Position numbers and translations under genes: made by a program
The notes under the pieces: generated by a model
What the model was told of the DNA's origin: nothing
Database searches by the model: none
What the model saw: only the letters and a program-made list of their open reading frames with translations
Part shown: one piece after another, positions 37,559-46,543 of the stretch
Layout: each line of letters opens with the position of its first letter
Numbering within the stretch: position 1 is the stretch's first letter
Assembly (NCBI GenBank): GCA_000824805.1
Contig: CCNA01000002.1
Span: 1 to 64,000, forward strand
Length of the DNA: 64,000 nucleotides
Source of the DNA: Mesorhizobium sp. SOD10
Lineage (GTDB): Bacteria > Pseudomonadota > Alphaproteobacteria > Rhizobiales > Rhizobiaceae
Reading direction: 5' to 3'

Positions 37559-38548
37559 TCAGTGGCCTGCTTGCTGCTGCATCAGCGCCTTCACCCACAC
37601 CACGATACGCTGGGTAAGAAAGGCAGTGGTCTGCGGCGACAGCACATCGCCCGCGATGACGTGATTGTCCGGATCGCCGGTGTCGTCGACCGGCACCAGC
37701 TCGTGCGGAGCGCCCCAGCGCCCGGCTATCTCGCGCGCGCGGTCCGACCGCACCACCTTGTCGGCATCCGAGAAGATGAACAGGGCAGGGATTTTCGCCG
37801 TCTCGACCGGCGCCTCATATGCAAGGTTAGTGAGCGCCGCCATCGGCAGCACCGCCCTCATCGGATACTTGGTGGTCCAGAATTTCTCGTGTAGCGCGTT
37901 GCGCGCCGGAAAGCTGCGCTCCTTGCCGCCGACAAGCTCGGCGATCTGCCTGCCCCAGGGCATGGTCAGGAGCTCGGCGCCGGAGGCCCTGACCCCGAAG
38001 TTCGGCGATATGAACGCGATCGCCGCAACATCGTCGGATGCGCCCGGCTGCGTCGCGGCCCCCGCCGCCAGCGAGGCGCCGGTCGAGGTTCCGATCACGA
38101 TCACCTTGTCGCCGATGGCCCGGCCGACGGCCAAAGCCTCCTCATAGTCGTTTATCCACGCATTGACGCTGCCTTGCGCCATCGCCGCGCCGTCCTGGCC
38201 GTGATCGGTCAGGCGCGTATAGAAAAGGTTGGCGTTCAGTTCGTCCGCGATATCGTCCGGCAAGGGGCGAACCTCGCCCTTCGAGGCCGAAAAGCCATGG
38301 ATATAGACGATGGCCAAAGGCGTCTTGGCGTGGACCATCGGGTTCGCCCAGATGATCTCCTTGTCGAGCCCGTCGCGGATGTTGGGCACGGCAGCCTCCT
38401 CACGCGCCAGATAGGCCTGCGGATCATCGCCGATCACCGATGGATTGAAACGGATGGTGGTGTCGACCGGCACGCGCGGGCCGAGAAAGAAGCCGGCGAT
38501 CAGGATGACTGCGAGGCCAAGCACCGCCAGCACGATCCGCCGCCCCAT
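37559..38548 (-). CDS. Alpha/beta hydrolase with N-terminal membrane anchor
   Basis: Encodes 329 aa. A hydrophobic N-terminal segment (about residues 4-24) should anchor or export it. The hydrolase domain has IVYIHGFSASKGEV (oxyanion loop), the nucleophile elbow GTSTGAS (GxSxG), an Asp in LFIFSDADKVV and a His in GDPDNHVIAGD, a full triad. Substrate unknown; carboxylesterase or lysophospholipase-like activity is plausible. I chose the ATG with GGAG seven bases upstream instead of a TTG four codons earlier. Confidence 0.83.
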   Translation of the reverse strand: MGRRIVLAVLGLAVILIAGFFLGPRVPVDTTIRFNPSVIGDDPQAYLAREEAAVPNIRDGLDKEIIWANPMVHAKTPLAIVYIHGFSASKGEVRPLPDDIADELNANLFYTRLTDHGQDGAAMAQGSVNAWINDYEEALAVGRAIGDKVIVIGTSTGASLAAGAATQPGASDDVAAIAFISPNFGVRASGAELLTMPWGRQIAELVGGKERSFPARNALHEKFWTTKYPMRAVLPMAALTNLAYEAPVETAKIPALFIFSDADKVVRSDRAREIAGRWGAPHELVPVDDTGDPDNHVIAGDVLSPQTTAFLTQRIVVWVKALMQQQAGH

Positions 38549-38617
38549 TCCAGTCTCCAAGCAATGATTCTCAACCTAGGGCCGCCCCCGCCGGCAAGCA
38601 ATCGCGGTCTCGCCGGC

Positions 38618-39466
38618 TTATGATGCCTTGTCGCGGGACGGATCCTTTCCGCCGGGCAGCCTGCGATCGAAATGCAACGGCCGCCCCCACCAGTGGGTGG
38701 TGAGGCCGATGACGAAGCGGCCGATCGGCCGCGGCAGCAGGCCGAGCAGCTTCAACGGCCAGCTTATGTGATACGGGAAGGTGACTTCGAAGCGGCCCTT
38801 CCGGATACCGCGCGCCATGCGGCGGGACGCGCGGTGCACAGGCATGAGGCCCGGCATCGGCAGCTTGTTCTTTTCGGTCAAAGGCGTATCGATGAATCCC
38901 GGATTGATGACCTGGACTCGGATGTTCATCTTGTCGAAGTCGTATTTCAGCGACTCCGCCAGGATGTTGATCGCGGCTTTGGTGCCGCCATAGGCCGCCG
39001 TTGTCGGCCAGCCGGAATAGGCGGTGACCGATCCGACCAGAACGATGTGACCGCGTCCGCGCACGCGCATATGCTCGACGACAGGCACCACGCCGTTGAC
39101 GATGCCGAAATAATTCACGGCGAAGGAGCGATGGAAATCGCGCACCACCAGATTCTCGCCAGGGGTCGCGATGTAGTTGCCGGCGTTGAAGACGGCAAGC
39201 ACGATCGGCCCCATCTGTTCTTCGATCGCGGCGGCCGTGCGCGCCATGCCTTGCTCGTCGGTCACGTCGCAGGGAAAGGACCTCACATGTCCGGGCATTT
39301 GCGCCGTTTCGACGATCAGCGTGTCGGCCGGATCTTGCGGCAGAGAGGTCACCGCCACGGCATAGCCTTGATTGGCGAGATCCCTGGCCAGCGCCCGGCC
39401 AAGCCCGCTGCTGCCGCCCGTGATCCAGGCGACACCGTCTTTCGGATTGGCCCGGTAGAGTGTCAT
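38618..39466 (-). CDS. Short-chain dehydrogenase/reductase
   Basis: Encodes 282 aa of the classical SDR family. The NAD(P) motif ITGGSSGLGRAL begins near residue 15, NAG in FNAGNYIA, the catalytic Ser in VGSVTAYSG and the YxxxK motif in AYGGTKAAIN. The C-terminal tail beyond 220 has a hydrophobic patch (SWPLKLLGLLPRPIGRFVIG) suggesting membrane association. Substrate unknown. The start is the ATG of MTLYRANPKDGVAWITGG. Confidence 0.87.
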   Translation of the reverse strand: MTLYRANPKDGVAWITGGSSGLGRALARDLANQGYAVAVTSLPQDPADTLIVETAQMPGHVRSFPCDVTDEQGMARTAAAIEEQMGPIVLAVFNAGNYIATPGENLVVRDFHRSFAVNYFGIVNGVVPVVEHMRVRGRGHIVLVGSVTAYSGWPTTAAYGGTKAAINILAESLKYDFDKMNIRVQVINPGFIDTPLTEKNKLPMPGLMPVHRASRRMARGIRKGRFEVTFPYHISWPLKLLGLLPRPIGRFVIGLTTHWWGRPLHFDRRLPGGKDPSRDKAS

Positions 39467-39658
39467 GGGGTGTCCTGCGGATGTTCCGGTTTGCTCTAGC
39501 GGCGGAGAAATCGAATGAAAAGAGCGGTTTTTGCGCCTGGCGTTGAAATGACCGCGAGCATTGCACCATCCGGAATGCGACTGGACCAGGCAAAATCTTG
39601 CCTTGAAACCGCGGCGTCCGGTTTTTAGGGTCTCGCCGCACACATGAAGGAATCCCAC

Positions 39659-40693
39659 ATGCCCCGTTCTGTGATCGAAGCGATCGGCAACACGCCCCTG
39701 ATCCGGCTCAACAAGGCTTCGGATGCGACCGGCTGTGAGATCCTCGGCAAGGCCGAATTCATGAATCCAGGGCAATCGGTGAAGGATCGCGCCGGCCTGT
39801 TCATCATCCGCGACGCCGAGCAGCGCGGCCTGCTCAAGCCTGGCGGGGTCATCGTCGAAGGCACTGCCGGCAACACCGGCATTGGTTTGACGCTGGTTGC
39901 CAAGGCGCTCGGCTACCGCACCGTCATCGTCATCCCCGAAACGCAGAGCCAGGAAAAGAAGGACACAATCAAAATCCTGGGCGCGGAACTTATCGAAGTG
40001 CCGGCGGTGCCGTACAAGAACGCGAACAATTACATAAAACTGTCCGGCCGTCTTGCCGAGCAACTGGCGCGCTCCGAGCCCAACGGCGCGATCTGGGCCA
40101 ACCAGTTCGACAATATCGCCAACCGCGACGGTCACGTCCGCACGACCGCGCAGGAAATCTGGACCCAGACAGACGGCAGGATCGACGGCTTTGTCTCGGC
40201 GGTCGGCTCCGGCGGCACGCTCGCCGGTGTCGCGCTCGGGCTCAAGGGCAAGAGCAAGGACGTCAAGATCGCGCTTGCCGATCCGCTGGGCGCTGCGCTC
40301 TACAGTTTCTACACCAGCGGCGAGTTGAAATCCGATGGCAACTCGATCACCGAAGGCATCGGGCAGGGCCGCATCACGGCCAATCTCGACGGGTTCATGC
40401 CCGACTTCTCCTATCAGATCCCTGACGAGGAAGCATTGCCCATCATCTTCGACCTGATCCAGGAAGAGGGTCTCTGCGTCGGCGGCTCGACCGGCATCAA
40501 TATCGCCGGCGCCATCCGGCTGGCGCGCGAGCTCGGACCCGGCCACATGATCGTGACGATCCTTGCCGACTACGGCACGCGCTACCAATCCAAGCTCTTC
40601 AATCCGGAGTTCCTGCGCGGCAAGAATCTTCCGGTGCCGGGCTGGATGGAAGCGAAGACCGACATTTCCCTGCCGTTCGAAAAGGTAGCATGA
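39659..40693 (+). CDS. cysK: Cysteine synthase (PLP-dependent)
   Basis: Encodes 344 aa, longer than the 310-323 aa of CysK/CysM. IEAIGNTPLIRLNKAS, the PLP Lys42 in GQSVKDRAG, and SAVGSGGTLAGVALGL (phosphate loop region) identify an O-acetylserine sulfhydrylase-type enzyme. The substrate loop reads GTAGNTGIGL rather than the usual TSGNTG, and an insertion YSFYTSGELKSDGNSITEGI follows; this resembles the fungal-type cysteine synthase subgroup. AAGGA lies seven bases from this ATG. The stop overlaps the next gene (ATGA). Confidence 0.88.
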   Translation: MPRSVIEAIGNTPLIRLNKASDATGCEILGKAEFMNPGQSVKDRAGLFIIRDAEQRGLLKPGGVIVEGTAGNTGIGLTLVAKALGYRTVIVIPETQSQEKKDTIKILGAELIEVPAVPYKNANNYIKLSGRLAEQLARSEPNGAIWANQFDNIANRDGHVRTTAQEIWTQTDGRIDGFVSAVGSGGTLAGVALGLKGKSKDVKIALADPLGAALYSFYTSGELKSDGNSITEGIGQGRITANLDGFMPDFSYQIPDEEALPIIFDLIQEEGLCVGGSTGINIAGAIRLARELGPGHMIVTILADYGTRYQSKLFNPEFLRGKNLPVPGWMEAKTDISLPFEKVA

Positions 40694-41436
40694 TGGCGCG
40701 CAAGACCGAGGCGCTGTTTCGCGACGACGCCTATCAGAAGACGGCCGAAGCCGAGGTCGTCGGCATCAACGATCGCGGCGGCATTCTTCTCGACCGCACG
40801 ATCTTTTATGCGACATCCGGTGGGCAGCCGGGCGACACCGGCATGCTCGAACGTGCCGACGGCCGCCGCATCGCCATCGCCGCTACCATCACCGGCGAGA
40901 CCAAGGACGAGATCATCCATGTGCCGGCGCCGGAAGAGGGCTTACCGGGAGTCGGCGAAAGGTTGAAGCTCCTGATCGACTGGGAGCGGCGGCACCTCCT
41001 GATGCGCATGCATTCCGCCTGTCACCTGCTGACCGTCGTCTGTCCGTTTCCGATCACTGGGGCGGCGGTCGCCGAGGACGACAGCCGTGTCGACTTCGAT
41101 ATCCCCGACGCCGGCTTCACCAAGGAGGATGTGACGGCCCGGCTGATGGAGCTGGTGCGCGCCGACCATCCGATCTTCACCCGGCTGATCACTGACGAGG
41201 AGCTCGCCGCCAATCCCGGCCTCGTCAAATCGAAGAACGTCCGCCCGCCCGTCGGCAATGGCAGGATCCGCCTGGTCTGCATCGGCGACGATGGTTCGAT
41301 CGACAGCCAGCCCTGTGGCGGAACGCATGTGAGGTCGACCGGCGAGGTCGGCGACATACATATCGGCAAGATCGAGAAGAAGGGCCGCGAGAACCGGCGC
41401 TTCCGCATACGCTTTGGACCGATGCCGGCGAACTGA
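40690..41436 (+). CDS. AlaX-type alanyl-tRNA editing protein
   Basis: Encodes 248 aa homologous to the editing domain of AlaRS. FYATSGGQPGDTGML, the zinc-binding HxxxH in RMHSACHLLT and the CxxxH in QPCGGTHVRST make up the editing centre, so it should deacylate Ser- or Gly-tRNA(Ala) in trans. It is translationally coupled to cysK. A tandem ATG at the start leaves one Met of uncertainty. Confidence 0.9.
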   Translation: MMARKTEALFRDDAYQKTAEAEVVGINDRGGILLDRTIFYATSGGQPGDTGMLERADGRRIAIAATITGETKDEIIHVPAPEEGLPGVGERLKLLIDWERRHLLMRMHSACHLLTVVCPFPITGAAVAEDDSRVDFDIPDAGFTKEDVTARLMELVRADHPIFTRLITDEELAANPGLVKSKNVRPPVGNGRIRLVCIGDDGSIDSQPCGGTHVRSTGEVGDIHIGKIEKKGRENRRFRIRFGPMPAN

Positions 41437-41490
41437 CCGCCGGACAATTTCGGGTCGAAACGACCTGAAATCATCCAAAGCCAAAGAGGT

Positions 41491-41542
41491 AGAGCATGTT
41501 GTCGCCCGGAAACCGCTCCACATTCCTCGGCATCAGGCTCTG
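41491..41542. repeat. Dispersed palindromic element, copy 3
   Basis: AGAGCATG and CAGGCTCT arms (one mismatch) enclose TTGTCGCCCGGAAACCGCTC and CACATTCCTCGG. The inner part closely matches the element near 10 kb. It lies in the 129-base gap between the alaX-type gene and sseA. Confidence 0.75.
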
Positions 41543-41565
41543 AGCGCGAAGGCAGGGAGAACCGA

Positions 41566-42417
41566 ATGGCGCAGGACAGTCCGTTCATCGTCGACGCCGA
41601 TTGGCTGGAAAAGCGGCTTGGCGAGCCCGGCCTCACCATCATCGACGCCTCCTGGCATCTGCCGGCACAAAAACGCGACGCCCGCGCCGAATACGATGCC
41701 GCCCACATTCCCGGAGCGCGCTTCCTCGACCAGGATGCGGTTTCCGATCCGGATTCGAAACTGCCGCACACATTGGCCTCGCCGCAGCACTTCGCCCAAT
41801 ATGTCGGCGCCATGGGCGTATCGGCCGACGACACCATCATCGTCTATGATGGGCCCGGCCTGTTCTCGGCGCCGCGCGCCTGGTGGATGTTCCGCGTCAT
41901 GGGCGTCTTCCAGGTCTACATCCTGAATGGCGGACTTGACCGCTGGAAGGCCGAGGGCCGGCCCGTGACGGCCGAGCCGACCAAGATCGCGCCGAGTGTG
42001 TTCTATGCCGATTTCGACAAGGGCCGGGTCGTTAGCCTCGACGAAATGCGCAGGATCGTCGGCAGCCAAGAGAGCCAGATCGCCGACGCGCGCTCGGCCG
42101 GCCGCTTTGCCGGAACCGATCCGGAGCCTCGCCAGGGCGTCCGCTCGGGCCACATGCCGGGTGCGCACAATGTCCCGATCACCGCGCTTGCCGAGAATGG
42201 CGAGCTGCTGCCCAAGGACCGCTTGCGCAAGGTGATCGAGGATGCGGGTATCGACCTCTCGAAGCCCGTTGTCACGTCTTGCGGCTCGGGCATCACGGCG
42301 GCGGCGATCACGCTGGCGCTGGAGACGCTCGGCCATACCGACAACCGGCTTTACGACGGGTCCTGGACTGAATGGGGCGGTCTCAGCGACACGCCGGTGG
42401 TGACAGGGAAAGAATGA
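41566..42417 (+). CDS. sseA: 3-mercaptopyruvate sulfurtransferase
   Basis: Encodes a 283-aa two-domain rhodanese. The N-terminal rhodanese half contains IIDASWHLPAQKRDAR and IVYDGPGLFSAPRAWWMFRV; the C-terminal half carries the catalytic Cys in VTSCGSGITAAAITLAL, the CG[S/T]G[V/I]T form typical for mercaptopyruvate rather than thiosulfate sulfurtransferase. Links to cysteine metabolism fit the nearby cysK. Its stop overlaps the GNAT start (ATGA). Confidence 0.93.
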   Translation: MAQDSPFIVDADWLEKRLGEPGLTIIDASWHLPAQKRDARAEYDAAHIPGARFLDQDAVSDPDSKLPHTLASPQHFAQYVGAMGVSADDTIIVYDGPGLFSAPRAWWMFRVMGVFQVYILNGGLDRWKAEGRPVTAEPTKIAPSVFYADFDKGRVVSLDEMRRIVGSQESQIADARSAGRFAGTDPEPRQGVRSGHMPGAHNVPITALAENGELLPKDRLRKVIEDAGIDLSKPVVTSCGSGITAAAITLALETLGHTDNRLYDGSWTEWGGLSDTPVVTGKE

Positions 42418-42980
42418 TGGAAAACGGCACGCCGCAAGATATCGATGTCACGGTCACATTCCTGGAGATGCATGCGGCGCCGGCGGTTTCGCCGCCGATC
42501 CCCTACAATCGCCAGATCGCGCTGCTGAAGACGAAAGATATCCCGCTCCATTTCTACCGCTATCTGATGGATCGCGTCGGGCGCAAATGGCATTGGGTTA
42601 ATGTGCTGAGGCTAAGCGACGAGGAGCTTGCCGCCGGCCTACACCGCGAGGACCGCGACATCCGCGTGCTCTATCTCGACGGCGCTCCCGCCGGCTTCTT
42701 CGACCTCAAGCCGCATCTTCCGGACGAAGTGGAGCTCGCCTATTTCGGCATGATGGAACATGCGCACGGCCAGGGCATCGGCCGCTGGTTCCTTGGCGCC
42801 GCGATCTCGGCGGCCTGGGCGCATGGGCCGAGGCGTGTCACCGTACAGACCTGCACGCTCGACCATCCGGCGGCTCTGCCGCTTTACCAGAAGCTCGGCT
42901 TCACGCCGGTGGCGCAGAAGAAGGAGGTCGTGCACCCGCTGACCTTCGCCGAGCGCTCTGCCAGCGTCATGCGAGACTAA
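42414..42980 (+). CDS. GNAT-family N-acetyltransferase
   Basis: Encodes 188 aa. The acetyl-CoA loop is in EHAHGQGIGRWFLGAAISAA (Q/RxxGxG/A), followed by RRVTVQTCTLDHPAALPLYQ KLGF-type motif B typical of the family. It starts at the ATG overlapping the sseA stop; a second ATG directly follows. Acceptor substrate unknown. Confidence 0.87.
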   Translation: MMENGTPQDIDVTVTFLEMHAAPAVSPPIPYNRQIALLKTKDIPLHFYRYLMDRVGRKWHWVNVLRLSDEELAAGLHREDRDIRVLYLDGAPAGFFDLKPHLPDEVELAYFGMMEHAHGQGIGRWFLGAAISAAWAHGPRRVTVQTCTLDHPAALPLYQKLGFTPVAQKKEVVHPLTFAERSASVMRD

Positions 42981-42984
42981 AGCC

Positions 42985-43044
42985 GTTCAAGCGCTTCCGG
43001 AAAAGCCGCAACACGCCTTTCCCGGAACCGCCTTGCGCCTGAAC
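42985..43044. repeat. Palindromic element related to the dispersed family
   Basis: GTTCAAGCGC and GCGCCTGAAC arms (one mismatch) surround TTCCGGAAAAGCCGCAACAC and GCCTTTCCCGGAA. The inner layout (CCGGAAAAGCCGC ... TTTCCCGG) resembles the elements at 10.0, 21.6 and 41.5 kb. It follows the GNAT gene stop directly. Confidence 0.55.
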
Positions 43045-43121
43045 ATCCCGTTCATCGCCGCTTCAGAGTGTCTTTGCCATTGTCCGGCCGCATTAAGGCC
43101 GGGCTTACAGGAGACAAAGAC

Positions 43122-43679
43122 ATGTTGACCCGACGTACATTTGCCGTGGCTATGATTGCGGCGATTGCCATGCCGAGCCTCGCATCCGCGCAGGCGACCA
43201 CGCCTTCGGCCACGACGATCGAGCGGCAACTCGATGCCGCGCCCATGAAGAGGCTGCGCCCCAATGAACGCGTCACCATTCGCGAGTTCAAGCGTCGGCC
43301 GGATCTGCGGCGCATGGCGCGTTCGATCGACATCCAATCAATCAACTTCGAGTTCGGCTCGGCCGCCATCGCCCCCTCGCAATATGGCAAGGTCGAAATC
43401 ATCGCCGACGCGCTCCATCGCATCCTGCGCCGCGACCGCGGCGCGCGCATCCTGATCGAGGGCCACACCGACGCCGTGGGTTCTTTCGAGTCGAACCAGA
43501 TCCTGTCCGAACGCCGCGCCGCCTCGTTGAAGCGGACGCTGGTAGGCGAGTTCGGCGTTCCCTCCTTCGCGTTGGAGACCGTCGGCTATGGCGAGGAATT
43601 CCTGCTCGTGCCGACCCAGCGGGAGAACTGGCGCAACCGCCGCGTGACGCTGCGCCGCTTCGACGATTTCGTGCGGTAA
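43122..43679 (+). CDS. OmpA-family outer-membrane/periplasmic protein
   Basis: Encodes 185 aa. Residues 1-24 form a signal peptide (FAVAMIAAIAMPSLASA). The C-terminal OmpA peptidoglycan-binding domain has INFEFGSAAIAPSQYGKVEI, IEGHTDAVGSFESNQILSER and RRAASLKRTL. There is no beta-barrel, so it is a small periplasmic peptidoglycan-associated protein rather than a porin. AGGAG precedes the ATG. Confidence 0.9.
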   Translation: MLTRRTFAVAMIAAIAMPSLASAQATTPSATTIERQLDAAPMKRLRPNERVTIREFKRRPDLRRMARSIDIQSINFEFGSAAIAPSQYGKVEIIADALHRILRRDRGARILIEGHTDAVGSFESNQILSERRAASLKRTLVGEFGVPSFALETVGYGEEFLLVPTQRENWRNRRVTLRRFDDFVR

Positions 43680-43709
43680 CGTTTAGTCCGACGCCGACAA
43701 TATTCGAGG

Positions 43710-43734
43710 GCCTGGTTGTGCAAAGCAGCCGGGC
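43710..43734 (+). terminator. Weak terminator-like hairpin after the OmpA-family gene
   Basis: GCCTGGTTG pairs with CAGCCGGGC using G-U pairs around a seven-base loop, followed by TCTTTC. The short U-rich tail makes termination uncertain. Confidence 0.35.
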
Positions 43735-43825
43735 TCTTTCACATGCGCGCGCCGCCAGTCGGGAATCGGGTGGGAGGCGCAATCGCCAAGGCATAATTTC
43801 CGGGCATCGACACCGGAGATTTGCC

Positions 43826-44293
43826 ATGAGCATCCAGTTCAAAGCCTTGCCGACCGAAGCCGTGCGCGCCTTGCAGCGGGGAGGGCCCGATGCCTATGGC
43901 CGCGCCCCGGAGCACCGGATTTCCGACGGCGACGGCGTGCCCTGCAGGCATTGCCTCAAGAACGTCGCAGCGGGCGAGGGCTACCTGATCGTGGCCTACA
44001 GGCCGTTCCCGGAACTGCAGCCCTATGCCGAAACCGGCCCGATCTTCCTTCACGCCGAGGAATGCGAGCGCGCCGCAGACGGAGAAGCGCTGCCGCAGAT
44101 GCTCGAAAGCAGCGACTATATTGTCAGGGGCTACGGCAAGGACGATCGTATCGTCTATGGCAGCGGCGCGGTCACGCCGACGGGTGACATCGCCGCCCGC
44201 GCGATGACGCTGTTTGAGCGCGACGACATCGCCTACATCCATGTCCGTTCGGCGCGGAACAATTGCTATCAATGCCGGATCGAGCGGGCCTGA
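43826..44293 (+). CDS. DUF1203 domain protein
   Basis: Encodes 155 aa matching the DUF1203 layout: MSIQFKALPTEAVRALQRG, DGDGVPCRHCLKNVAAGEGY, FLHAEECERA and the end IHVRSARNNCYQCRIERA. The conserved Cys pairs (CRHC, CYQC) could bind metal, though the family function is unknown. GGAGAT precedes the start; a longer upstream frame is not supported. Confidence 0.82.
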   Translation: MSIQFKALPTEAVRALQRGGPDAYGRAPEHRISDGDGVPCRHCLKNVAAGEGYLIVAYRPFPELQPYAETGPIFLHAEECERAADGEALPQMLESSDYIVRGYGKDDRIVYGSGAVTPTGDIAARAMTLFERDDIAYIHVRSARNNCYQCRIERA

Positions 44294-44329
44294 TCCCAAA
44301 CCGGCCCAATCCAAACCGGCGTGACCCCA

Positions 44330-44360
44330 AAAAAGAAGCCCGCCGATGGTCGGGCGGGCC
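44330..44360 (-). terminator. Minus-strand terminator hairpin in a geneless stretch
   Basis: GCCCGCC / GGCGGGC arms around GATGGTCG, with an A-run (AAAAAAG) on the left, that is a U-run for leftward transcription. No coding gene reads into it from the right, so it may end an untranslated RNA from the minus strand. Confidence 0.7.
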
Positions 44361-44500
44361 GTTGGAGGGTCTGACAGAAGCTGTCGGCAAGTGCCGTCCG
44401 GGTCGGACTTGTCCGACCCGGCAAGCAGCTCAGGCCGCCAGTAACGGGGCGTGTCTAGGCGTCTTTCCTGACGGCCGAATGTGAAGCATTTCACACAAGG
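44330..44500 (-). ncRNA. Candidate small RNA
   Basis: The 454 bases from 44294 to 44747 hold no gene I can support. On the minus strand three stems follow each other: a perfect 11-bp stem CCGGGTCGGAC/GTCCGACCCGG at 44398-44421, a CTGACAG..CTGTC stem near 44371-44386, and the terminator at 44330-44360, with CU-rich single-stranded ACCCTCCAAC between the last two. This layout is typical of a rho-independent bacterial sRNA. The 5' end is a guess; no convincing promoter was found. Confidence 0.35.
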
Positions 44501-44631
44501 AGCATAATGGCGGGGAAATGGAAACCGGGCCCTCCAAGACTGTCGTATTCCCGTCGTACTACTGCGCTAAACAGTAATCGTTGATGATTTGACGACCGCG
44601 GATGGACCGGCGACAGATCGCAACATCGAGG

Positions 44632-44657
44632 AAGCGGGGCTTTTGCTCCGCTTTTTT
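44632..44657 (+). terminator. Plus-strand rho-independent terminator
   Basis: AAGCGGGGC / GCTCCGCTT stem (one G-U pair) with a TTTT loop and a following T-run. It lies 339 bases beyond the DUF1203 stop, so it either ends a long 3' UTR or a separate short plus-strand RNA. Confidence 0.75.
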
Positions 44658-44690
44658 GTTGCCCGGATTGGGTGCCAGTTCTGCGCACAA

Positions 44691-44720
44691 GAAAAAGCCC
44701 GCCGGAATGACCCGGCGGGC
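44691..44720 (-). terminator. Terminator of ald
   Basis: GCCCGCCGG / CCGGCGGGC perfect 9-bp stem with the A-run GAAAAA on its left, giving a U-run for leftward transcription. It lies 27 bases beyond the ald stop. Confidence 0.88.
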
Positions 44721-44747
44721 GCGGCAGGAGTAAGTCCAGGCCGGATG

Positions 44748-45863
44748 TCAGGCGGCGAGCACGGCCTTCGGCTCGACCATTTCGTAGCCAAGCGCCTCGG
44801 CGACGGCGCGGTTGGTGATCTTGCCCTTATGGACATTGAGGCCGTTGCGCAGGTGGTGGTCGTCGACCAGCGCCTTGAGGCCCTTGTCGGCGAGCTGGAG
44901 CCCATAATGCAGCGTCGCATTGTTGAGCGCGTGCGCCGAAGTGACCGGCACGGCGCCCGGCATGTTGGCGACGCAATAGTGGATCACGCCGTCGACCTCA
45001 TAAGTTGGATCGGCGTGCGTCGTGGCATGCGAGGTCTCGAAGCATCCGCCCTGGTCGATCGCGACATCGACCAGCACCGAGCCCTTCTTCATGCCCGAAA
45101 GCATTTCGCGGGTGACGAGCTTGGGCGCGGCTGCGCCCGGGATAAGCACGGCGCCAATGACGACGTCGGCCGAGAAGCATTCCTCTTCCAGCGCCTCGAC
45201 CGTCGAATAGCGCGTATGCACGCGGCCGCCGAAAATGTCGTCGAGCTGGCGCAGGCGCGGTATCGAGCGGTCAATGATGGTGACGTCGGCGCCGAGGCCG
45301 GCTGCCATCTTGGCCGCATGCAGGCCGACGACGCCGCCGCCGAGCACGGTGACCTTGCCGGGCAGCACACCGGGCACGCCGCCGAGCAGCACGCCACGGC
45401 CGCCATTGGCCTTCTGCAGCGCGGTGGCGCCGGCCTGGATCGACAGGCGGCCGGCGACTTCCGACATCGGCGCGAGCAGCGGCAGGCCGCCGCGGTCGTC
45501 GGTCACGGTCTCATAGGCAATCGCGGTGACGCCCGAAGCGAGAAGACCCTTGGTCTGCTCCGGATCGGGAGCGAGATGCAGATAGGTGTAGAGGATCTGG
45601 CCCTCGCGCAACTGGACCCATTCGTTGGGCTGCGGCTCCTTGACCTTGACGATCATGTCCGATTTGGCGAACACGTCGGCGGCCGTCTTTGCGATGGTAG
45701 CGCCGGCGGCGCGATAGGCGTTGTCGTCGGCGCCGATGCCGGCGCCGGCACCCGTCTCGACCAGCACTTCGTGGCCATGCGCGACATATTCGCGGACCGA
45801 GCCGGGCGTCATACCGACGCGATATTCATGGTTCTTGATTTCCTTGGGGCAGCCGACACGCAT
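44748..45863 (-). CDS. ald: Alanine dehydrogenase
   Basis: Encodes 371 aa catalysing reversible NAD-dependent deamination of L-alanine to pyruvate. [30 protein letters not shown] (substrate Lys region), and the NAD fold [20 protein letters not shown] are diagnostic. The start with GGAGAAG upstream is preferred over a TTG ten codons earlier. Divergent from an Lrp/AsnC regulator, the classic ald-aldR pair. Confidence 0.97.
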   Translation of the reverse strand: MRVGCPKEIKNHEYRVGMTPGSVREYVAHGHEVLVETGAGAGIGADDNAYRAAGATIAKTAADVFAKSDMIVKVKEPQPNEWVQLREGQILYTYLHLAPDPEQTKGLLASGVTAIAYETVTDDRGGLPLLAPMSEVAGRLSIQAGATALQKANGGRGVLLGGVPGVLPGKVTVLGGGVVGLHAAKMAAGLGADVTIIDRSIPRLRQLDDIFGGRVHTRYSTVEALEEECFSADVVIGAVLIPGAAAPKLVTREMLSGMKKGSVLVDVAIDQGGCFETSHATTHADPTYEVDGVIHYCVANMPGAVPVTSAHALNNATLHYGLQLADKGLKALVDDHHLRNGLNVHKGKITNRAVAEALGYEMVEPKAVLAA

Positions 45864-46066
45864 CTTCTTCTCCTGTCCGCGCCCTTTCAAAGGGCGCTCT
45901 CCCTGTCATTCGCGCATGCCATCGGCTCCGAACGCGGAGATGGACACGCAATAATCGCAGTCAACCACGAATCGTTCCGTATGTGTTTGCGAATGCACTT
46001 GCAGCGATGGTCGCTCTTCGATAATCCTTGCGCAAAACGACTGGAAATTCGCAGGAATCACGAAAA

Positions 46067-46540
46067 ATGCCGCTCGATAGGATTGATATCGCCATTCTGG
46101 AGACTTTGCAGAAGGATGGACGGATTCCCAATGCGGCGCTTGCAGAGAAGGTCGGTCTTTCCCAATCGGCCTGTTCTCGCAGGCTCGACAATCTGGAGAA
46201 ATCAGGAACCATCCGCGGCTATCACGCCCGGCTGTCCAATTCCGCGCTCGGCCACCAGATGACGGCAATCGTGCACATATCGCTGTCGGGGCAATTCGAA
46301 AAGACGTTGTCGGATTTCGAGGCGGCGATCAAGCGCTGCCCGAATGTGCTTTCCTGCCACCTGATGTCGGGCGAATACGATTACATCCTGCGCATCGCGG
46401 CCAAGGACCTCGTCGACTACGAGCGCATCCACAAGGAATGGCTGTCGGCCATGCCGCATGTGACGAAGATCAACTCATCCTTCGCCTTGCGCGAGATCGT
46501 CGATCGCACGGCGGTTGGGCTGCGGCCCGAGATGGCTTGA
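46067..46540 (+). CDS. Lrp/AsnC-family transcriptional regulator, probable ald regulator
   Basis: Encodes 157 aa. The N-terminal winged helix-turn-helix LDRIDIAILETLQKDGRIPN..AEKVGLSQSACSRRLDNLEK is followed by the RAM effector domain with LMSGEYDYILRIAAKDLVDY. It shares a 203-base divergent region with ald, and Lrp-type proteins in this position (AldR) activate ald in response to alanine. AldR function here is by context. It meets fau tail to tail three bases apart. Confidence 0.9.
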   Translation: MPLDRIDIAILETLQKDGRIPNAALAEKVGLSQSACSRRLDNLEKSGTIRGYHARLSNSALGHQMTAIVHISLSGQFEKTLSDFEAAIKRCPNVLSCHLMSGEYDYILRIAAKDLVDYERIHKEWLSAMPHVTKINSSFALREIVDRTAVGLRPEMA

Positions 46541-46543
46541 CGC

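Noticed and set aside
38618..40588. A 656-codon minus-strand frame running through cysK and the SDR gene
   Set aside because: Only the part from 39466 downward is the SDR; the rest is antisense to a clear cysteine synthase and is Asp/Arg/His-rich, as expected for a shadow frame in GC-rich DNA.
44589..46262. A 557-codon plus-strand frame opposite ald
   Set aside because: Antisense to alanine dehydrogenase, overlaps the start of the Lrp-type gene in another frame, and has no family features.
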